DNA from: Dipteronia dyeriana
Taxonomy: Eukaryota; Streptophyta; Magnoliopsida; Sapindales; Sapindaceae
Direction: 5' to 3'
NCBI GenBank assembly: GCA_032871835.1
Contig: CM065297.1
Coordinates: forward strand, 72,093,253-72,157,252
DNA length: 64,000 nucleotides
Shown here: positions 1 to 11,520 of the stretch, in pieces
Layout: each line of letters starts with the position of its first letter
Numbering within the stretch: the stretch's first letter is position 1
Program-made: the position numbers and the translations under genes
The notes under the pieces: generated by a model
What the model was told of the DNA's origin: nothing
The model's database searches: none
Seen by the model: only the letters and a program-made list of their open reading frames with translations

Positions 1-927
1 AATGTGAGTATAATACAATCATATGGATATTTTGAGGTATTGGATATTAAATCTTAACGTTAAGTTTTCAATAGTGTCTATTGAAATATGGCTTCTAGAC
101 AAGTCAAAATATCCAAGTTCAAAATGTGGTCATATGAGTAAATATGGTAATTTGGAGAGCTATAGGCGGTCTATGAGCTCTTGGCAATTACTAGTAGTCT
201 TCATGAGGATACACTATCTTCAATAAAGTTGTCTAGGGTATGAATGAGCAATATTAACTCATTCTATCTTTATTTAAGAGTTTAATTTTAGTTCTTTATT
301 GGAATGAACTAAAATTAATAGATCGGACCTAAGTGAATCATTTGTTGATTGTGATTTGGTTATGTCTATTGGAGCTTAAATTTAGATAGCCCGCCAAGAT
401 CTCCAATCCACACAAACTTGTATGGATCACTTGATATATTCTACCGGACCAATATATGGGTCCATTTAGAATTGTAATAAGGCATGTGGACTTCTTTCTT
501 TTAGTAAGAATGGGTCTAGATCATAAGTGGACTTTTTATTTAGGTCCAATGGATTTAATAAGATAAGAAAAATAATATATATGCCCATGTGTGGTCTTGG
601 GCGGCAAGGCTATATAAAATAGCTTATTATATTATTTTTTATTTAATTATTTAATTAAATAAAAATTAATTAATTTGGTAATTAATTAATTATTTAATTA
701 AAAGTCAAAATCTTTTTCCGAATAGGAGAAGGTCTCCTGATATTATACTATTGTTGGTAGTATAATTAATATTAAAGACTACATTTGATAAGTAGATAAA
801 TAAAATGAATTATTTATCTATTCAAATTAGGAAGTCTTTAATATGGTCACATATATACTAATGAGTTGGATTAGGAGTCTTGGTGTAGAAAAGATTTGTT
901 TTTTAAAAGGATTCTTGGTCACCAAGA
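1..927 (+). mobile_element. R1: partial Copia-type long LTR (R family)
   Basis: This stretch matches, in reverse complement, the inner part of the complete R-family LTR at 43305-45735 (roughly 45110 back to 44170). It also matches R2 (31812-32255) in the same orientation. It is AT-rich and has no credible coding sequence; a short open frame at 23-226 is also seen in other copies and is just LTR sequence. It is cut on the left by the window edge and on the right by the LTR end of T1. Family-typical U5 wording is seen in R3 and R4, not here. Confidence 0.75.
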
Positions 928-2286
928 GTTAACGGGGAATTTACTCGAGATGATAAATTCAGGTTAACACCCTTGAGACCACTATCACGTAGGCGATGGT
1001 CGGGGTTGGTACCTTAGGCACCTAACCTGATTGAATAAAGATGGATGTATGAATCTAAGTTCAATGAAGAAGGGAATGTAATGACTTTATTATCAACTGT
1101 GAATATTGTACAAACGGACTCTTAAACACTCTTAATCTCTCTGGGATACAGTAAGGTGGCAACCTCATGCCTGTCAAATAGTAGATAACAATGGACGCCG
1201 TGTTCTGATTGTAGAATTTAGGCCAAAATCTAATACTGTCTTCGTCTTTTGCAACCCTCAGTTCTCTATGTCGCTCTTTTTTTCTGTTGATTTTTTCTTG
1301 CCTCGTCAATCATGCTTGGGCACATTTATACATGGCCCCGAATTGTTTAAACTTGTGGATCTCCCACCCTGATTCTCTGAATCCCTTCCCTCTTTATTGG
1401 GCGGGATCTTTTATTTAAAAATAATTGACTTTGAGTTAATAATGGATTCGAGAATATCTTTGGTGGAAATTAGTTTGTTTCCTTTTTGGACTAATCTCTT
1501 GCCTTACGCGTACGCAAAGTTTTAATGTTCGTTGGAGTATAGATATGATTTTGTGTGTATTCATGGCATGCTTCTTCATGGAGGTCGTCTAGTTAGGCAT
1601 TCACTTTTTCACAGAGCGAGGTACACATTCACCTTAGTTCTGGTCTAAGAAGCTTTGTTCTAGCCCTCCCTGGTTCTTTAAAGATCGAGACGGCCATGTG
1701 AGCCCTTATTGGGGTAGCACTGATTAGGTGGGCTTCCTCTTTCTTATCCAAATAGGTTCAAGTTTACCTTGGAGAATTGGAGCATAACTATAACGTGAGT
1801 CTGATTCCCTTAAAGGCCCATTTTTTATGTCTGGAGAGGATAGCGAGCTTCTGTAGAGGTTGGCGGGCTTTTGGTTAGGCTACGAGTTAATCTCGACCAT
1901 GGAAAGCCTTGATTTGGAAAGAGCTTAACTTTTTTGTGTCGGTATTCATCTCAAATGCTTATTGAGCTCGGTGAACTTTCCTTGCTTTCACTGGGTGATT
2001 TCGGAGCCAGGCCCTAAAAATCAGGGTTCTTGGATACGTGATCTCGAGAAGCCCAGATAACCGCGCATCTGGCTTAGCCTGAATTCCAGTGTTCGTATGA
2101 GGGTCTCAACCTGGTCGTGTCGAGCTTTATTCTTGATAGTTCTAAAGCCCAACGACCCTTCATCACTTCTGTGGGGTAGCTTTATGGCTCACCCGGGGTT
2201 CAATGAATGGTGAACTCGGACATTTATTCGAGCTAGGAGAGTGGAAAATTTTTCTTTGGTCCCCTAGCCAAATTTCACTATTAACA
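928..2286 (-). mobile_element. T1 3' LTR (Tat-lineage Gypsy)
   Basis: The LTR lies in minus orientation. Its termini on the plus strand are GTTAACGGGG at 928 (first T lost) and ATTAACA ending at 2286, giving the TGTTAA...TTAACA inverted ends of the family. Internal blocks are shared with the LTRs at 30270-31465, 32256-33476 and 46820-47935, including a GGTTGGTACC block near 1004-1014. A TATAAAT box lies at about 1325-1331 on the minus strand. The purine-rich tract AGAGAGGACTTC next to the inner end fits the polypurine primer position. Confidence 0.85.
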
Positions 2287-2630
2287 GAAGTCCTCTCTGA
2301 CGTGAACACTGGTGATTGAGTTGGTGATGGAGTCAGATTCCTTATTTTTAATTGGGAAATTTTCCCCCTTTTACCGTTACCAAATCTGGGTGGAAATCTA
2401 CTCCTTAACTGTACATGTGACGTGGCAAGAAAAGACCAGTGTACTCCTCAAAATAATCCGACTATGTTACGACCGTTCCGCAATTCGAGGTAATCCCTCT
2501 GAAGATTTTGTTAACGTCACTTTCCTCATGCTTTCTTTCAAATTTCAAGTTCTGAAAAGATTTCTCTCTTTTGCTACCATTGAGAAGCTCTTTCATCGTT
2601 TTCTTTGTTCTTCAAGCCTCATACCCAACA
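2287..2630. other. T1 spacer between LTR and antisense gene
   Basis: This is the leader of the antisense gene in T1, alignable in parts to 29929-30269 and 47936-48312. Unlike T2, T3, T4 and T5, it no longer shows the TATA-like CTCTATTTAAA box, so the antisense promoter appears eroded here. No other feature is visible. Confidence 0.5.
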
Positions 2631-4670
2631 ATGTTGAATTTCTGGTAATAATATTGAGGCTATGGTTGAGGGCACTGGTGCCCCCAGCCTGGTTCCTAGG
2701 AAGCGGGCGTGAGAAAACTCAAGTGAGGATGATGCTTCCTCATTCTGTCAGCACCGCCGCTCTAGTAGGAACGTTTCGATTGGCTCCGATTTCTCTAATC
2801 AACCCGACAACCCTCTGAACTCTATCGATGAAGATTTTGACAGAGGAGAAATGACCTACGCCATTGGGAAGGGTCAAGTCACAGTTGTTGGACCCCCTCC
2901 AGTGAGACCTCTTCTTTATGACTTTAGGGTTATCCCAGATTCTATCGTTGATCCACAATTGATCGACCACCTAAGGAAAAAATATGGGATTCCAGACAGT
3001 GTCACCCTCAAAGTTCCTGACACGAACTACGACGTTTTCAATCCATCCAAAGGCTTGCTCCCCATCCATGTGGCGACCTTTGAAAACGGGGTCAAGCTCC
3101 CTCTTTATCTTACTCTTCGGTAAGCTCTTAACGCTCTACAACTAGCTCACCTCCAGGAGAAGAAGAGCTTGCCTACCTATTTTAAATCGGGAGTTTGTCC
3201 GGAGTTCGTCGGGATCATTTCTATACGAAGGCTAAGAACAAACTCAAATTCATCATCCCTAGCTCTTCGAGGAAGTTCCCTACTTGGAAGGAATAATGGA
3301 TATTGGCCTAGGGTGTTCAGGGAAACTCTATATTTTTTGGCGGGCATGAATTCACGGTTCCCACCACTTTCAACGATAAACCCTCGTAGGATTGGGACTT
3401 CTTGCCTCCCGAGTTCGAGGTTGTGCTGAAGACTATCCTCACCACGAACTATCTGAACTTGAAGTATCCAACTGTTGATCCCTTCAATTCTCGCAGGGTG
3501 AATCGATACCTGTGGATCTCTGATGCTACCCCTCATAAGTAACACTAAGTCATTTTGCTTCGTTCCTTTAGCTAGCTCGCTTCTGACATCCTTTTTCTTC
3601 TGTTTAATTTTAACAGTTTTTGTTGTTGCTTCAGCTTCCCGTGCACCAATAAGCTCGTACCCCTTCCCTTTTTGCCAAGTTGAATTAGGAAATCCCTCTG
3701 GCTTCCTTAAAGAAAGAGGGGCCACCTGCTCCAGCTGGGGTTTTGTCTGCTCTTACTTAGTCCTCTTCCCAGCTCAGGTCCAAGTTGTCACTCATCGTAT
3801 CTCGGGCTGCCAAGGTGTGGGGTGAAGGGGCCTTCATTTCTCAAGCCACTGATGCAGCAACATTAGCTCCTGCTTTAGTTTCCCCAACACCTGCTTCAGC
3901 TCCTGTCGTCCCTGCTCCAAACTTGCTAGATGCTTATGCCCTTCCACCTACATTCTCAGCCTCTCAAGCTTCAAAGGCGAGGCTGGTGTTAAAGGGGTTT
4001 CCCCTATTCACCGGCCAAATCAATCTGGCTCTGCCTTTCAAGATGAGGTCATAGAAGAATTCGTTGCTTTCTACCCCGGGGGCAGTCTTTCTATGATGGC
4101 TTCAATGCCTATAGATGTTCTGACAATAAAGGGTTCTGCTATCTTGGTCAAGTTAGTCATCGCGTTTTATTTTCTCATGCAATAGTTTGATTCATCATTT
4201 CCTAACTCAAATTTTTTTGCAAGCCTTCAAGTTCCATTTGGTCGTGGGCCACCAGGTGGTTTTTCTCCGCGACTGGGTAACCAGGGCTGAAACTGAAGCT
4301 CAGCGGGCCATGGAATTGTTGGCACAGGCTTAAGACTTGGTACAAGAGATTGCCTCTTTCCAGAGGGGGATGGAAGTAGATTTAACCGAGCTTCGATGCA
4401 ATCATGAAAATTTAAAGCAATCCTTTGATCAAGAAACCCTCTGTTTTGGCAAACCTTTTTGACGCAGCCATCCCTCTTGAGGTTATGGCTGTGGTTAATG
4501 AGGTATTGGAGGACGCCCCACTGAGTAGCAGCCAATGGAGGATCCCCCGGATGTGGGGGTAGCAGGCGAAGGTGACCATGGTGAGCGAATACCTGAGGGA
4601 TATCTATGAAGAGTTGGGGGCAAGGTCCACCAGGTAGGGGAAACAACAGAAGATAATCAAGAAGAAGTAG
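2631..4670 (+). pseudogene. T1 antisense gene (aORF), decayed copy
   Basis: This gene is encoded opposite to T1 pol. The start region (2631) aligns with the ATG of the T4 and T5 copies. The best-preserved part, 2851-3123, holds the block with YDFRVIPDS and NYDVF that is shared by all copies and resembles the 'putative gypsy-type transposon' domain (Transposase_28, PF04195) of Tat-lineage extra ORFs. Frames break near 2700, 3120 and 3430. The intron-1 donor is mutated (ATAAGT at 3535) but its acceptor CAG at 3632-3634 remains. Intron 2 (about 4153-4223) has lost both consensus ends. A deletion near 4440 joins the coiled-coil part to the acidic C-terminal part. The molecular function of this family is not known to me. 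Confidence 0.7.
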
Positions 4671-5216
4671 GACCCTTATATACTTTATTCACAACTTGCC
4701 TTTGCTGCTCGAAAAAGGGGGTGGGCACCCCACTCTACCCATTCTTGATCATCATTAGTTTTTATCTATTCCCTTTTTTATAGCCTAGAACCGGGGTTTG
4801 GGCTCCCTGTTTGATGATTGTAGCCTTTCCAAGGGATAGGCTCCCACTTTATTAAGGAAACTTGACTTTAAATTTAATTCATGCTTTCTTCAATGAATTT
4901 TGATTTGACATTCTATCGCTACATTCCTGACCCCGACCTAGATGCGACCTTTGAAATAACTTGACCTACTTGAACTTCGACGAAGATTGCGAGATGTAAA
5001 ACTTTGTTTCAGTGTGGAAGTAGACAGCTAGCTCGAGCTCTAAACTCTTAACAGAAGCTTGTAGCTTGATGAGTAGTTCCCTTATTTTATTATGGGCTAG
5101 TTTATATCTATCTCAAGAAGCTATCATATACACATGGGGGAATAATAGCCAGTAATAACTATGACATTAGGATTTAGGTAGGAGAGCTTTCCAATCCCGG
5201 GCTCTGTTGGGAAAAG
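4671..5216. other. T1 spacer after the antisense gene
   Basis: This noncoding spacer contains the short block GGGGGTGGGCACCCC near 4720, which recurs after the antisense gene in T5 (about 50937) and, in degraded form, in T3 (about 27270) and T4 (about 40530). I see no gene. Confidence 0.5.
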
Positions 5217-5560
5217 GGGGTTATAGCCCAATCGAAGCAGCAGGAGGGCTACCCAGCTATTTCCTGGTCTTGTGATATGGATGGAAACTATGCTCTTACA
5301 CTCAGCCCTTTCTTAGGGGTGGTAGCTAGACCAAGGCATCAAGGGGGTTATCTAGCTATTTCCTGGTCTCGAGATCTGGATGGCAATTATGCTCTTACAC
5401 TCATACCCTTCTTGGGGGTGGTAGCCCGACCAAGGCATCATGAGGGCTATCTAGCTATTTCCTTGTTTTGAGATCTGGATGGCAACTATTCTTTTACACT
5501 TAAACCCTTTTTGGCGGGGGGTGGTGGTCGTCCGAGGCATCAAGGATAGCCGGGGGGCTT
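5217..5560 (-). repeat. T1 99-bp tandem repeat array, about 3 units
   Basis: Imperfect tandem copies carry the phrase GATGGCAACTATGCTCTTAC and a GGTAGCCCGACCAAGGCATC block. They are the reverse complement of the arrays in T3 and T4 and have the same orientation as T5. The array sits between the integrase end and the antisense-gene 3' end, as in the other copies. Confidence 0.85.
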
Positions 5561-5669
5561 CTTCGTCGAATCCTTAGTGTTAAGATGACTATGTCGGACT
5601 TACCCGTGTATATTCTGGTTGGGTATGGAGAAATTAATGTAGAACATAGTGGAATATAGAAAAACAGAC

Positions 5670-5675
5670 TTTATT
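5670..5675 (-). promoter_or_regulatory. T1 AATAAA just past the pol stop
   Basis: AATAAA within TATCAATAAAG lies about 85 bp downstream of the pol stop codon, with the same context as in T3, T4 and T5. It is a candidate polyadenylation signal for a pol mRNA that ends before the repeat array. Confidence 0.4.
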
Positions 5676-5758
5676 GATAAAAAAGGGAGTACATTATTGT
5701 TCGATGTTTTATTGAATCCTAAATGGAGGTATTCTGCCCATGAGTCCCTTGTCTAAGG

Positions 5759-7000
5759 GTATTACTTCCTCAGGTGATCTGCATTCCAGGTGTGATTGAT
5801 GGATCGACCATTCATGTCCTCGAGCTTATATGCCCCGATGTGGACCACTATCTTTACCAAATAAGGTCCTTCCCAATTGCGCCCCAGGACCCCGTCTAAC
5901 CTCTTTCTTGTATTCAAGGTTACTTTCCTAAGAACTAGGCCCCCTTTCTTGAAGCTTCGGGCTTTAACTCTCATGTTAAAGTACCTAGTGATCTTGCTCT
6001 AGTAAATCGCTACCTTCTGAGCTACCCGATCTTACTTCTCTTCCAAGAGTTCTAGGCTATCTCGAAGTTTGTCGTCATTGCTTCCAAGCTCAAAATGTTG
6101 AACTCTGAAGGAGGTTAGTTTGTGCTCGATTCGAAGAACTGCTTCAACCCTGAAGGTTAAAGAATAGGATGTTTCTCCGGTGGCTGTTCTCTTTGTAGTA
6201 TGATAATCCTAGAGGACCTTAGGAAGCTCTTCAGCCCATCTGCCTTTTCTCTGTTGTAACTTCCTTTTCAGTAGTTTCTTGATAGTATTATTGGTGGATT
6301 CTACCAGCCCGTTGATCTGAGGGTAGGCTACTAAGGCGAATCTAAGGTCGATTCCCAAGCCGTTGCAAAAGTCCTTGAATCGACTGTTATCAAACTGCTT
6401 TCCAAGGTCGGCTATAATGATAAGAGGGGTTCCGAACCTGCAGAACACATCGTTTTTGCTGAACCTCATTGTATTTTATTCTGATATCTAGGATAAGGGT
6501 CCAGCTTCGACCCATCTTGTGAAATAATAGATTTCCACAACAGCATGTTTGGCTCATCCAGGATCGTTTGGAAGTGGACCAAAGAGGTTGACCTCCCACA
6601 GAGCAAAGGGGTAAGGCGAGATGAGTGATGACAGACACTCTGGTGGGAGATGGCTCAGGTTTGAGGTCCTCAGATATGGTTCGTAGGATTGAACAAATTT
6701 CTTTGCATCTTGATAGATAGTTGGCCAGTAATACCCCATGCGGAGTACCTGATATGCCAGAGCGTCACCACCAATGTGGTTTCCGTATTCCCTAGAATGA
6801 ACCTCATTTAATGCCCATTGGGCATTATCAGAATGAAAACATCGCAGCAGGGGAAGGGACCTGCCCCTCATGTAGAGGTATCCATCTACCAGGAAATATC
6901 AGACTGAGAGTCTCTTAATTCTTCTGGCTTGGTCAGGCTCTTCGGGAATCTTTCCTTCTTGGAGATAAACCACTATTGGGTCCATCTAGCATGGCTGTCG
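5759..7000 (-). pseudogene. T1 integrase (Gypsy INT), broken
   Basis: Integrase would insert the element cDNA. Read from 7000 downward: the zinc-binding region (6871-6554) keeps EVHSREYGNHIGG, but both cysteines of the C-x2-C half are replaced (SYEPY). The first catalytic Asp of the WGVDL-type motif reads WEVNLFG, a D-to-N change. The core end (6469-6209) has DLGKQFD and NGLVESTNNTIKK with the catalytic Glu. The C-terminal domain (5974-5762) has GDLVLRKV-like and HTWNADHLRK motifs before the TAA at 5759. Frames change near 6550, 6200 and 5980. It is the C-terminal part of T1 pol and is not functional. Confidence 0.88.
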
Positions 7001-9090
7001 ATCTATGGAATAAGACTCCTTGTCTGCTACTGTGCTCGGCAGGGAGATCACTTGGAGAGGGACTCCCTGTGGTAAGGCTTGGCCACCGTTCGCAGCTGTC
7101 TTGGCTAGGACCTTAGCTCGACGATTCTATTGTCAAGGCACCTACTCGATCTTAAATCCCTTGAATTTATTCTTAAGCAGTTAAACTTGCTTAAAGTAGG
7201 CAACCATGTTATATATTTTGGCCTAATAGTCCCAAGAAACCTGATTGACTATGAGTGATGAGTCACTTTTGAGCTGAAGGTAATCGACCCCAAGCTTGAT
7301 GGCCGCCCTCATCCCAGTAGGAGGGCTTCATACTCTACTTCATTGTTAGTGGCCTTAAATTTGAATCTAAAATAGGTGCAACACTTGGCCTCCTCTAAGT
7401 CTATTAGGACTATGCCCGCTCCTCCCCCGGCTTGCCCGGACGCTCCATCAGTGTAGAGGATCCATTACTTACAACCTTCCAACCAGTTTTCAGATTCTGG
7501 AATCTTCTCAGGAGCTATATTTGTTACTGCAGATGTCGCTTGGCCTAGGGGCACTGAGAGCTCTACCACAAAGTCTGCCAAAGCCTGGGCTTTAATTATG
7601 GTCCTGGGTTTATACCTTAAATCAAACTGGGAGAGTTCCAAGGCCTATAAGACCAGTCTTCAGGACACGTCCAGTCTTTGTAGAAACTGACGGAGAGGTT
7701 GGTCTGTCACTACAGCTATTGAGTCTTGAAAGTAGGGACAGAGCTTCCTTACTGAGGTCACCAGGGCATAAACGAGTTTCTCCAAAATGGTATAATTCTT
7801 TTCCGGCTTGGTTAAGGCATGACTTACATAGTAGACAGGTCGCTGGACCCTATCTCCATATTCCTTGACCAAGGCCCCACTCACTGCCATTTCTAAAATG
7901 GCCTTAGATTTACAGTTCATCTCCCAGACTTGGCTTGACTAGTAACGGAGGGCTTGATAGATACTTCTTCAAGGATTGAAAGGCTTGCTCACTTTCCCAG
8001 TTCTATTTCATGTTCCTTCCCTACTTGATAGCTTTGAAGAAAGGGAAACATTTATCGGTGGATCGAGAAATGAACCTGTTGAGCGCCGTTATCTGTCTGG
8101 TCAAGACTTGAACATGTTTGAGTGACATGAGGGATTCTAGATCTAGGATAGCTTTGATCTTATCTGGGTTAACCTCTATTCCTCTCTCATTAACCATGAA
8201 GCCCATAAACTTTCCCGCAGTTACCCCAAAGGCACATTTGGAGTGGTTCAATCTCATCTGGTTTTTCCTTAGGATGATGAAAGTTCTACGAAGGTTGTCC
8301 TGATCTCCTTCTATGGTTGGTGACTTGTTAATCATGTCGTCGATGTATACTTCCTTCGGTCTTCCAATCTCGATCTTGAATAGTCGATTGGCCAACCGTT
8401 GATATGTAGCTCCCGTATTCTTAACCCCAAACGGCATCAGCTTGTAGCAGTACAGACCCTGCCTAGTGATAAAGCTGGTATTGTCTTGGTCGGCGGGGTG
8501 CATCATGATCTGGTTGTACCCTGAGAATGCATCCATGAAGCTAAGGAGCTTGTTTTCGTATGTGGCATCAACCAATTGATCGATCTTTGGAAAAAGGAAA
8601 CTGTCTTTTGGACATGCCCGGTTGAGGTCGATTTAATCGATGCACATACACCACTTCCCATTCACCTTCGTGACCATGACCACATTAGCGATCCATTCAG
8701 GGTAACGTGCCTCTCTAATGAATCCTGGTCTGATTAACTTGTCCACTTCTTTTTAAACTGTGACATTTTTTTCGGCGTTAAAATGGTGCCTTTTTTATCT
8801 GACGGGCATAAAGGTCGGATCTATTGCCAAACGGTGAGCAGCCAATAATATCAGGATCCCGAGCATCTAGTCATGACTCCAAGCAAAGATGTCATTGAAT
8901 TCTATGAGGAGCCCGATCAGACCTTCCTTCACTCCCAGTTCGAGGGTTGCTCTGACCTTGACGACCTTCGAGGGTTCGTCCATCTGGATGGGTATCTCTT
9001 CTAGCTCATCCATTGGATGCCCACTAGCTCATTCCCTGCTCTGCTCCTCTTCGTCTAGAATTATGAGTTCGTCCTCAAGGTGATTTACGG
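7001..9090 (-). pseudogene. T1 reverse transcriptase, RNase H and second RNase H
   Basis: The RT is at 8800-8021. It has FMDAFSGYNQI and an intact YIDDM catalytic box near 8345, followed by the RT thumb. The Ty3-type RNase H (7920-7660) shows the VYYVSHALTKPEKNYT block. A second, archaeal-type RNase H (about 7480-7040) has the TDGAS motif near 7445 and the TNNEVEYEAL block. Two RNase H domains in a row are typical of the Tat clade. Several stops and frame changes separate the pieces. The sequence upstream (8890-9090) is the linker between protease and RT. Protease and gag are missing: the element is cut at about 9100 and joins T2. Confidence 0.85.
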
Positions 9091-9104
9091 GCTCTACAAA
9101 TGGC

Positions 9105-9240
9105 AACATTCCTATTCAACCGGCAAAGCTGCAGGTAAGGAGGAGAGTCATCACTGTAAAAAAAAATTTACGTCATATTCCTTTGGACGAGGCTGGTAGC
9201 TTCCACACTATCGATAATGGAGTCATCATAATCTTGGCTA
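9105..9240 (-). pseudogene. T2 antisense gene, N-terminal remnant
   Basis: The reverse complement reads GATGACTCTCCTCC and GGAATGTTGCCAT, aligning with the start of the antisense gene in T5 (about 48380-48440). Only the first 40 or so codons are present. The rest of T2 to the left is missing, and the sequence continues into T1 pol. Confidence 0.55.
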
Positions 9241-9385
9241 GTTTTCGACTTTATAAAGGAAGAAATTCGAATTAAGATGAAAGAAGAAAGGCGATCAAGG
9301 AGGTAACGAGAAGTAGGTTTTTTCTCTTCGAAAAATTTAAAATTTGAAAGAAAGAAAGCGCGAGGAAGACGGTGAAGTAGTCGGG

Positions 9386-9396
9386 TTTAAATAGAG
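9386..9396 (-). promoter_or_regulatory. T2 antisense-gene TATA-like box
   Basis: TTTAAATAGAG on the plus strand (CTCTATTTAAA on the coding strand) is the same block found upstream of the antisense-gene ATG in T3, T4 and T5. Confidence 0.5.
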
Positions 9397-9644
9397 ATAA
9401 ACGGAGCAGTGTCATTGGTAAAATATTCGGTCGAGATAGCTTCGAATATCATGGGCTGGCGTAACGGAGCAGGATTATTTTGAGAAACATATCAGTCTCT
9501 TCTCGCCACATCACTCATGCATTTGATGTGAAGATTTCCGCCAAGATTCTGGTAGCAACGATTGGAGGGAAATTTCCAAATTAAAATAGGAAATCTGACT
9601 CCAACCTTAACACAATCACCGGTGTTCAAGTCAGAGGAGACTTC

Positions 9645-10184
9645 TGTTAATAGCCAAATTTGGCTAGGGACCAAAGGAAAATTTTCCACTCTTCTAACCC
9701 GAGTCCAAGCCCGAGATTACACACCATGGAACCGTGGGTCCAGGGGTCAAGCTATGGAGCCACCATGTAAAAGCGAGAAAAGGTCATCGAGCTTTGGAAG
9801 CACATATTGTGGAGAACGACATGATAGATCAAGCTTCTTACATAGAAGCAAGAATTTAGGGAAAGCCCGACGCATTACGATCCAGGCTCCCCGATGTCGA
9901 GATCACCTCGTAACCTCCCAGAAGCCCACCATCCACTCCAAGCACAGAGAGACCAATTAAGCACCAAGCTCGTACTACAGTATTTCTCCATCTCACTGAG
10001 GGGAGATTTTGGCATATCTGAACAGGTAGAAGGAAGCTCGCCAAAGCCCGTTACCACCAAAGAGCGCCCACAGGGCCATCTCAAGATCTAGGGAACCTAG
10101 AAAGGTCAGAACAAGCTCCTAGTACCAAGACAAGTGCACAATTATACTTCTCTCTTTGCGGAAACAAACGACATACTCGATGAC
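9645..10184 (+). mobile_element. T2 3' LTR, left part
   Basis: The LTR starts with TGTTAATAG at 9645, preceded by the purine-rich AGAGGAGACTTC. It aligns with the first 600 or so bases of the T4 5' LTR (32256-32870). It is interrupted at 10184 by the Athila element. The last five bases, ATGAC (10180-10184), are the target-site duplication. The LTR resumes at 31617. Confidence 0.8.
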
Positions 10185-10457
10185 TGACACGTCCTAAAGA
10201 AGTGTTCCTACTCCTAAGTATAAGAGTGTCATAGTAATAAATTAACCGGTAAGACCGGGTCGAACCACAGGGAGGTTATTCACTTGTCCTTGTAGAATTA
10301 ATTATCTAGATTAATTAAGAAGCTTGTTATAAAAATGTAAATCAATTAAAATTAAAACTGGGGCAAAAGGATCCACTGTTGGTAATTCGAATATGATCCA
10401 ATTATTAATATTTAGTCTAGATTAATGGGATGGTATTCCACTCCACTAACCACTCTC

Positions 10458-10746
10458 TGATAGATGTGGGTAAAAGTACTCACTGTGCTAGACAATATCT
10501 GTCTGTCTACAATGAGCCAAAACTCCACAAAGATTAGAAGCGGATAAACCACTATCTGATAGATATGGGTAAAAGTACTCACTGTGCTAGAAAATATCTG
10601 TCTATCTACAGTGAATCAAAAACTCCACAAAGATCAGAGGGGACAAACAACTCTTTGATAAATATGGGTAAAAGTACCCACTGTGCTAGACAATATCTGC
10701 CTATCTACAGTGAGTCAAAAACTCCACAAAGATCAGAGGGAAGAAA
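10458..10746. repeat. Tandem repeat inside the Athila LTR, 3 units of about 99 bp
   Basis: Three imperfect copies carry GATAGATATGGGTAAAAGTA and ACTCCACAAAGATCAGAGG. The same three-unit block is present in the 5' LTR at about 20625-20915, so it belongs to the family and predates this insertion. Confidence 0.85.
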
Positions 10747-10970
10747 GCATAAAAATAATAAACTTACCATAATTGGATCATATTTTCCATACCAATAGTA
10801 TCACCTTTGGCCCCAGATATATATAATTAGGCAGACATAATTTAACAAGAAATAAGCTATTTTTTTTAAACTGAGAATTTGAGAACAAAAGAGAGAGAAT
10901 TTCACAAATCTAATATCAGATTTGGATTTAGAATATAAAAATTAGGGGGGAGAGGCCCCCTATTTATACA

Positions 10971-10978
10971 AAATACGG
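10971..10978 (-). promoter_or_regulatory. Athila LTR TATA box
   Basis: TATAAATA followed by GGGGGCC on the minus strand, in the middle of the LTR where the U3/R junction is expected. The matching part of the 5' LTR is deleted, so the element could not now be transcribed from that LTR. Confidence 0.55.
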
Positions 10979-11506
10979 ATGAAAATTGACCATCGGATGA
11001 ATTTAGAATGGAACGTCCAGATTTTGCCACGTCATCAGTGAACAGTGACAGTGAACATTAATGCATCCGTGAAGTGAATAGTGAACAGTAACGCATCCGT
11101 GAAGTGAATAGTGACCAATGCACCGGCTGCTAGAATATGATTCTCTACAACCGCGTGTATGGTGCACTCATAGTTTGGGCCAATAAGAATGTGCCACATC
11201 ATCAGGAACAGTGAAAGTCAACTGTGAACAGTGAATAGTCAAAATTACAAAAATACCCTTCATGATCTTCCTAAGGTTTTTGACGTTCTAAACTTGAAAA
11301 CAATGTTTGTTTTGCTATCTGACTTCTCCATAATTCTAAATTGATCAAATTACCTCTGAAATACAAAGAAAATACACTAATTACTACACAACACATTTAT
11401 TTAAGTGAGTGAACGAAATTATGTCTAAATTGGGGAATTAATAATATTGGAAGTGTAAAATGATGATATTATCCCTTAGTAAACATACACTTTTCAGTGT
11501 TAATCA

Positions 11507-11520
11507 CACCCCCAACCAGC
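11507..11520 (-). other. Athila polypurine tract
   Basis: GCTGGTTGGGGGTG on the minus strand directly abuts the LTR start TGATTAACAC. The G-rich run is in the place of the plus-strand primer for reverse transcription. Confidence 0.65.

Larger units (their letters stand above)
10185..11506 (-). mobile_element. Athila 3' LTR
   Basis: This is the outer LTR of the minus-strand Athila element. Its plus-strand ends are TGACACGTCC at 10185 and GTTAATCA at 11506. It is 1322 bp long. The first 598 bp match 20354-20950 closely, and the last 145 bp match 31466-31611, which together are the split 5' LTR. On the minus strand a TATAAATA box lies at 10971-10978. It is followed on the inner side by a polypurine tract. 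Confidence 0.92.

Noticed and set aside
3177..3725. A long minus-strand frame (182 codons) opposite the T1 antisense gene.
   Set aside because: A shadow of the antisense gene; it spans the intron and shows no domain. The plus strand carries the conserved protein blocks.
9562..9960. A 132-codon plus-strand frame.
   Set aside because: Lies across the T2 LTR start; not preserved in other LTR copies.
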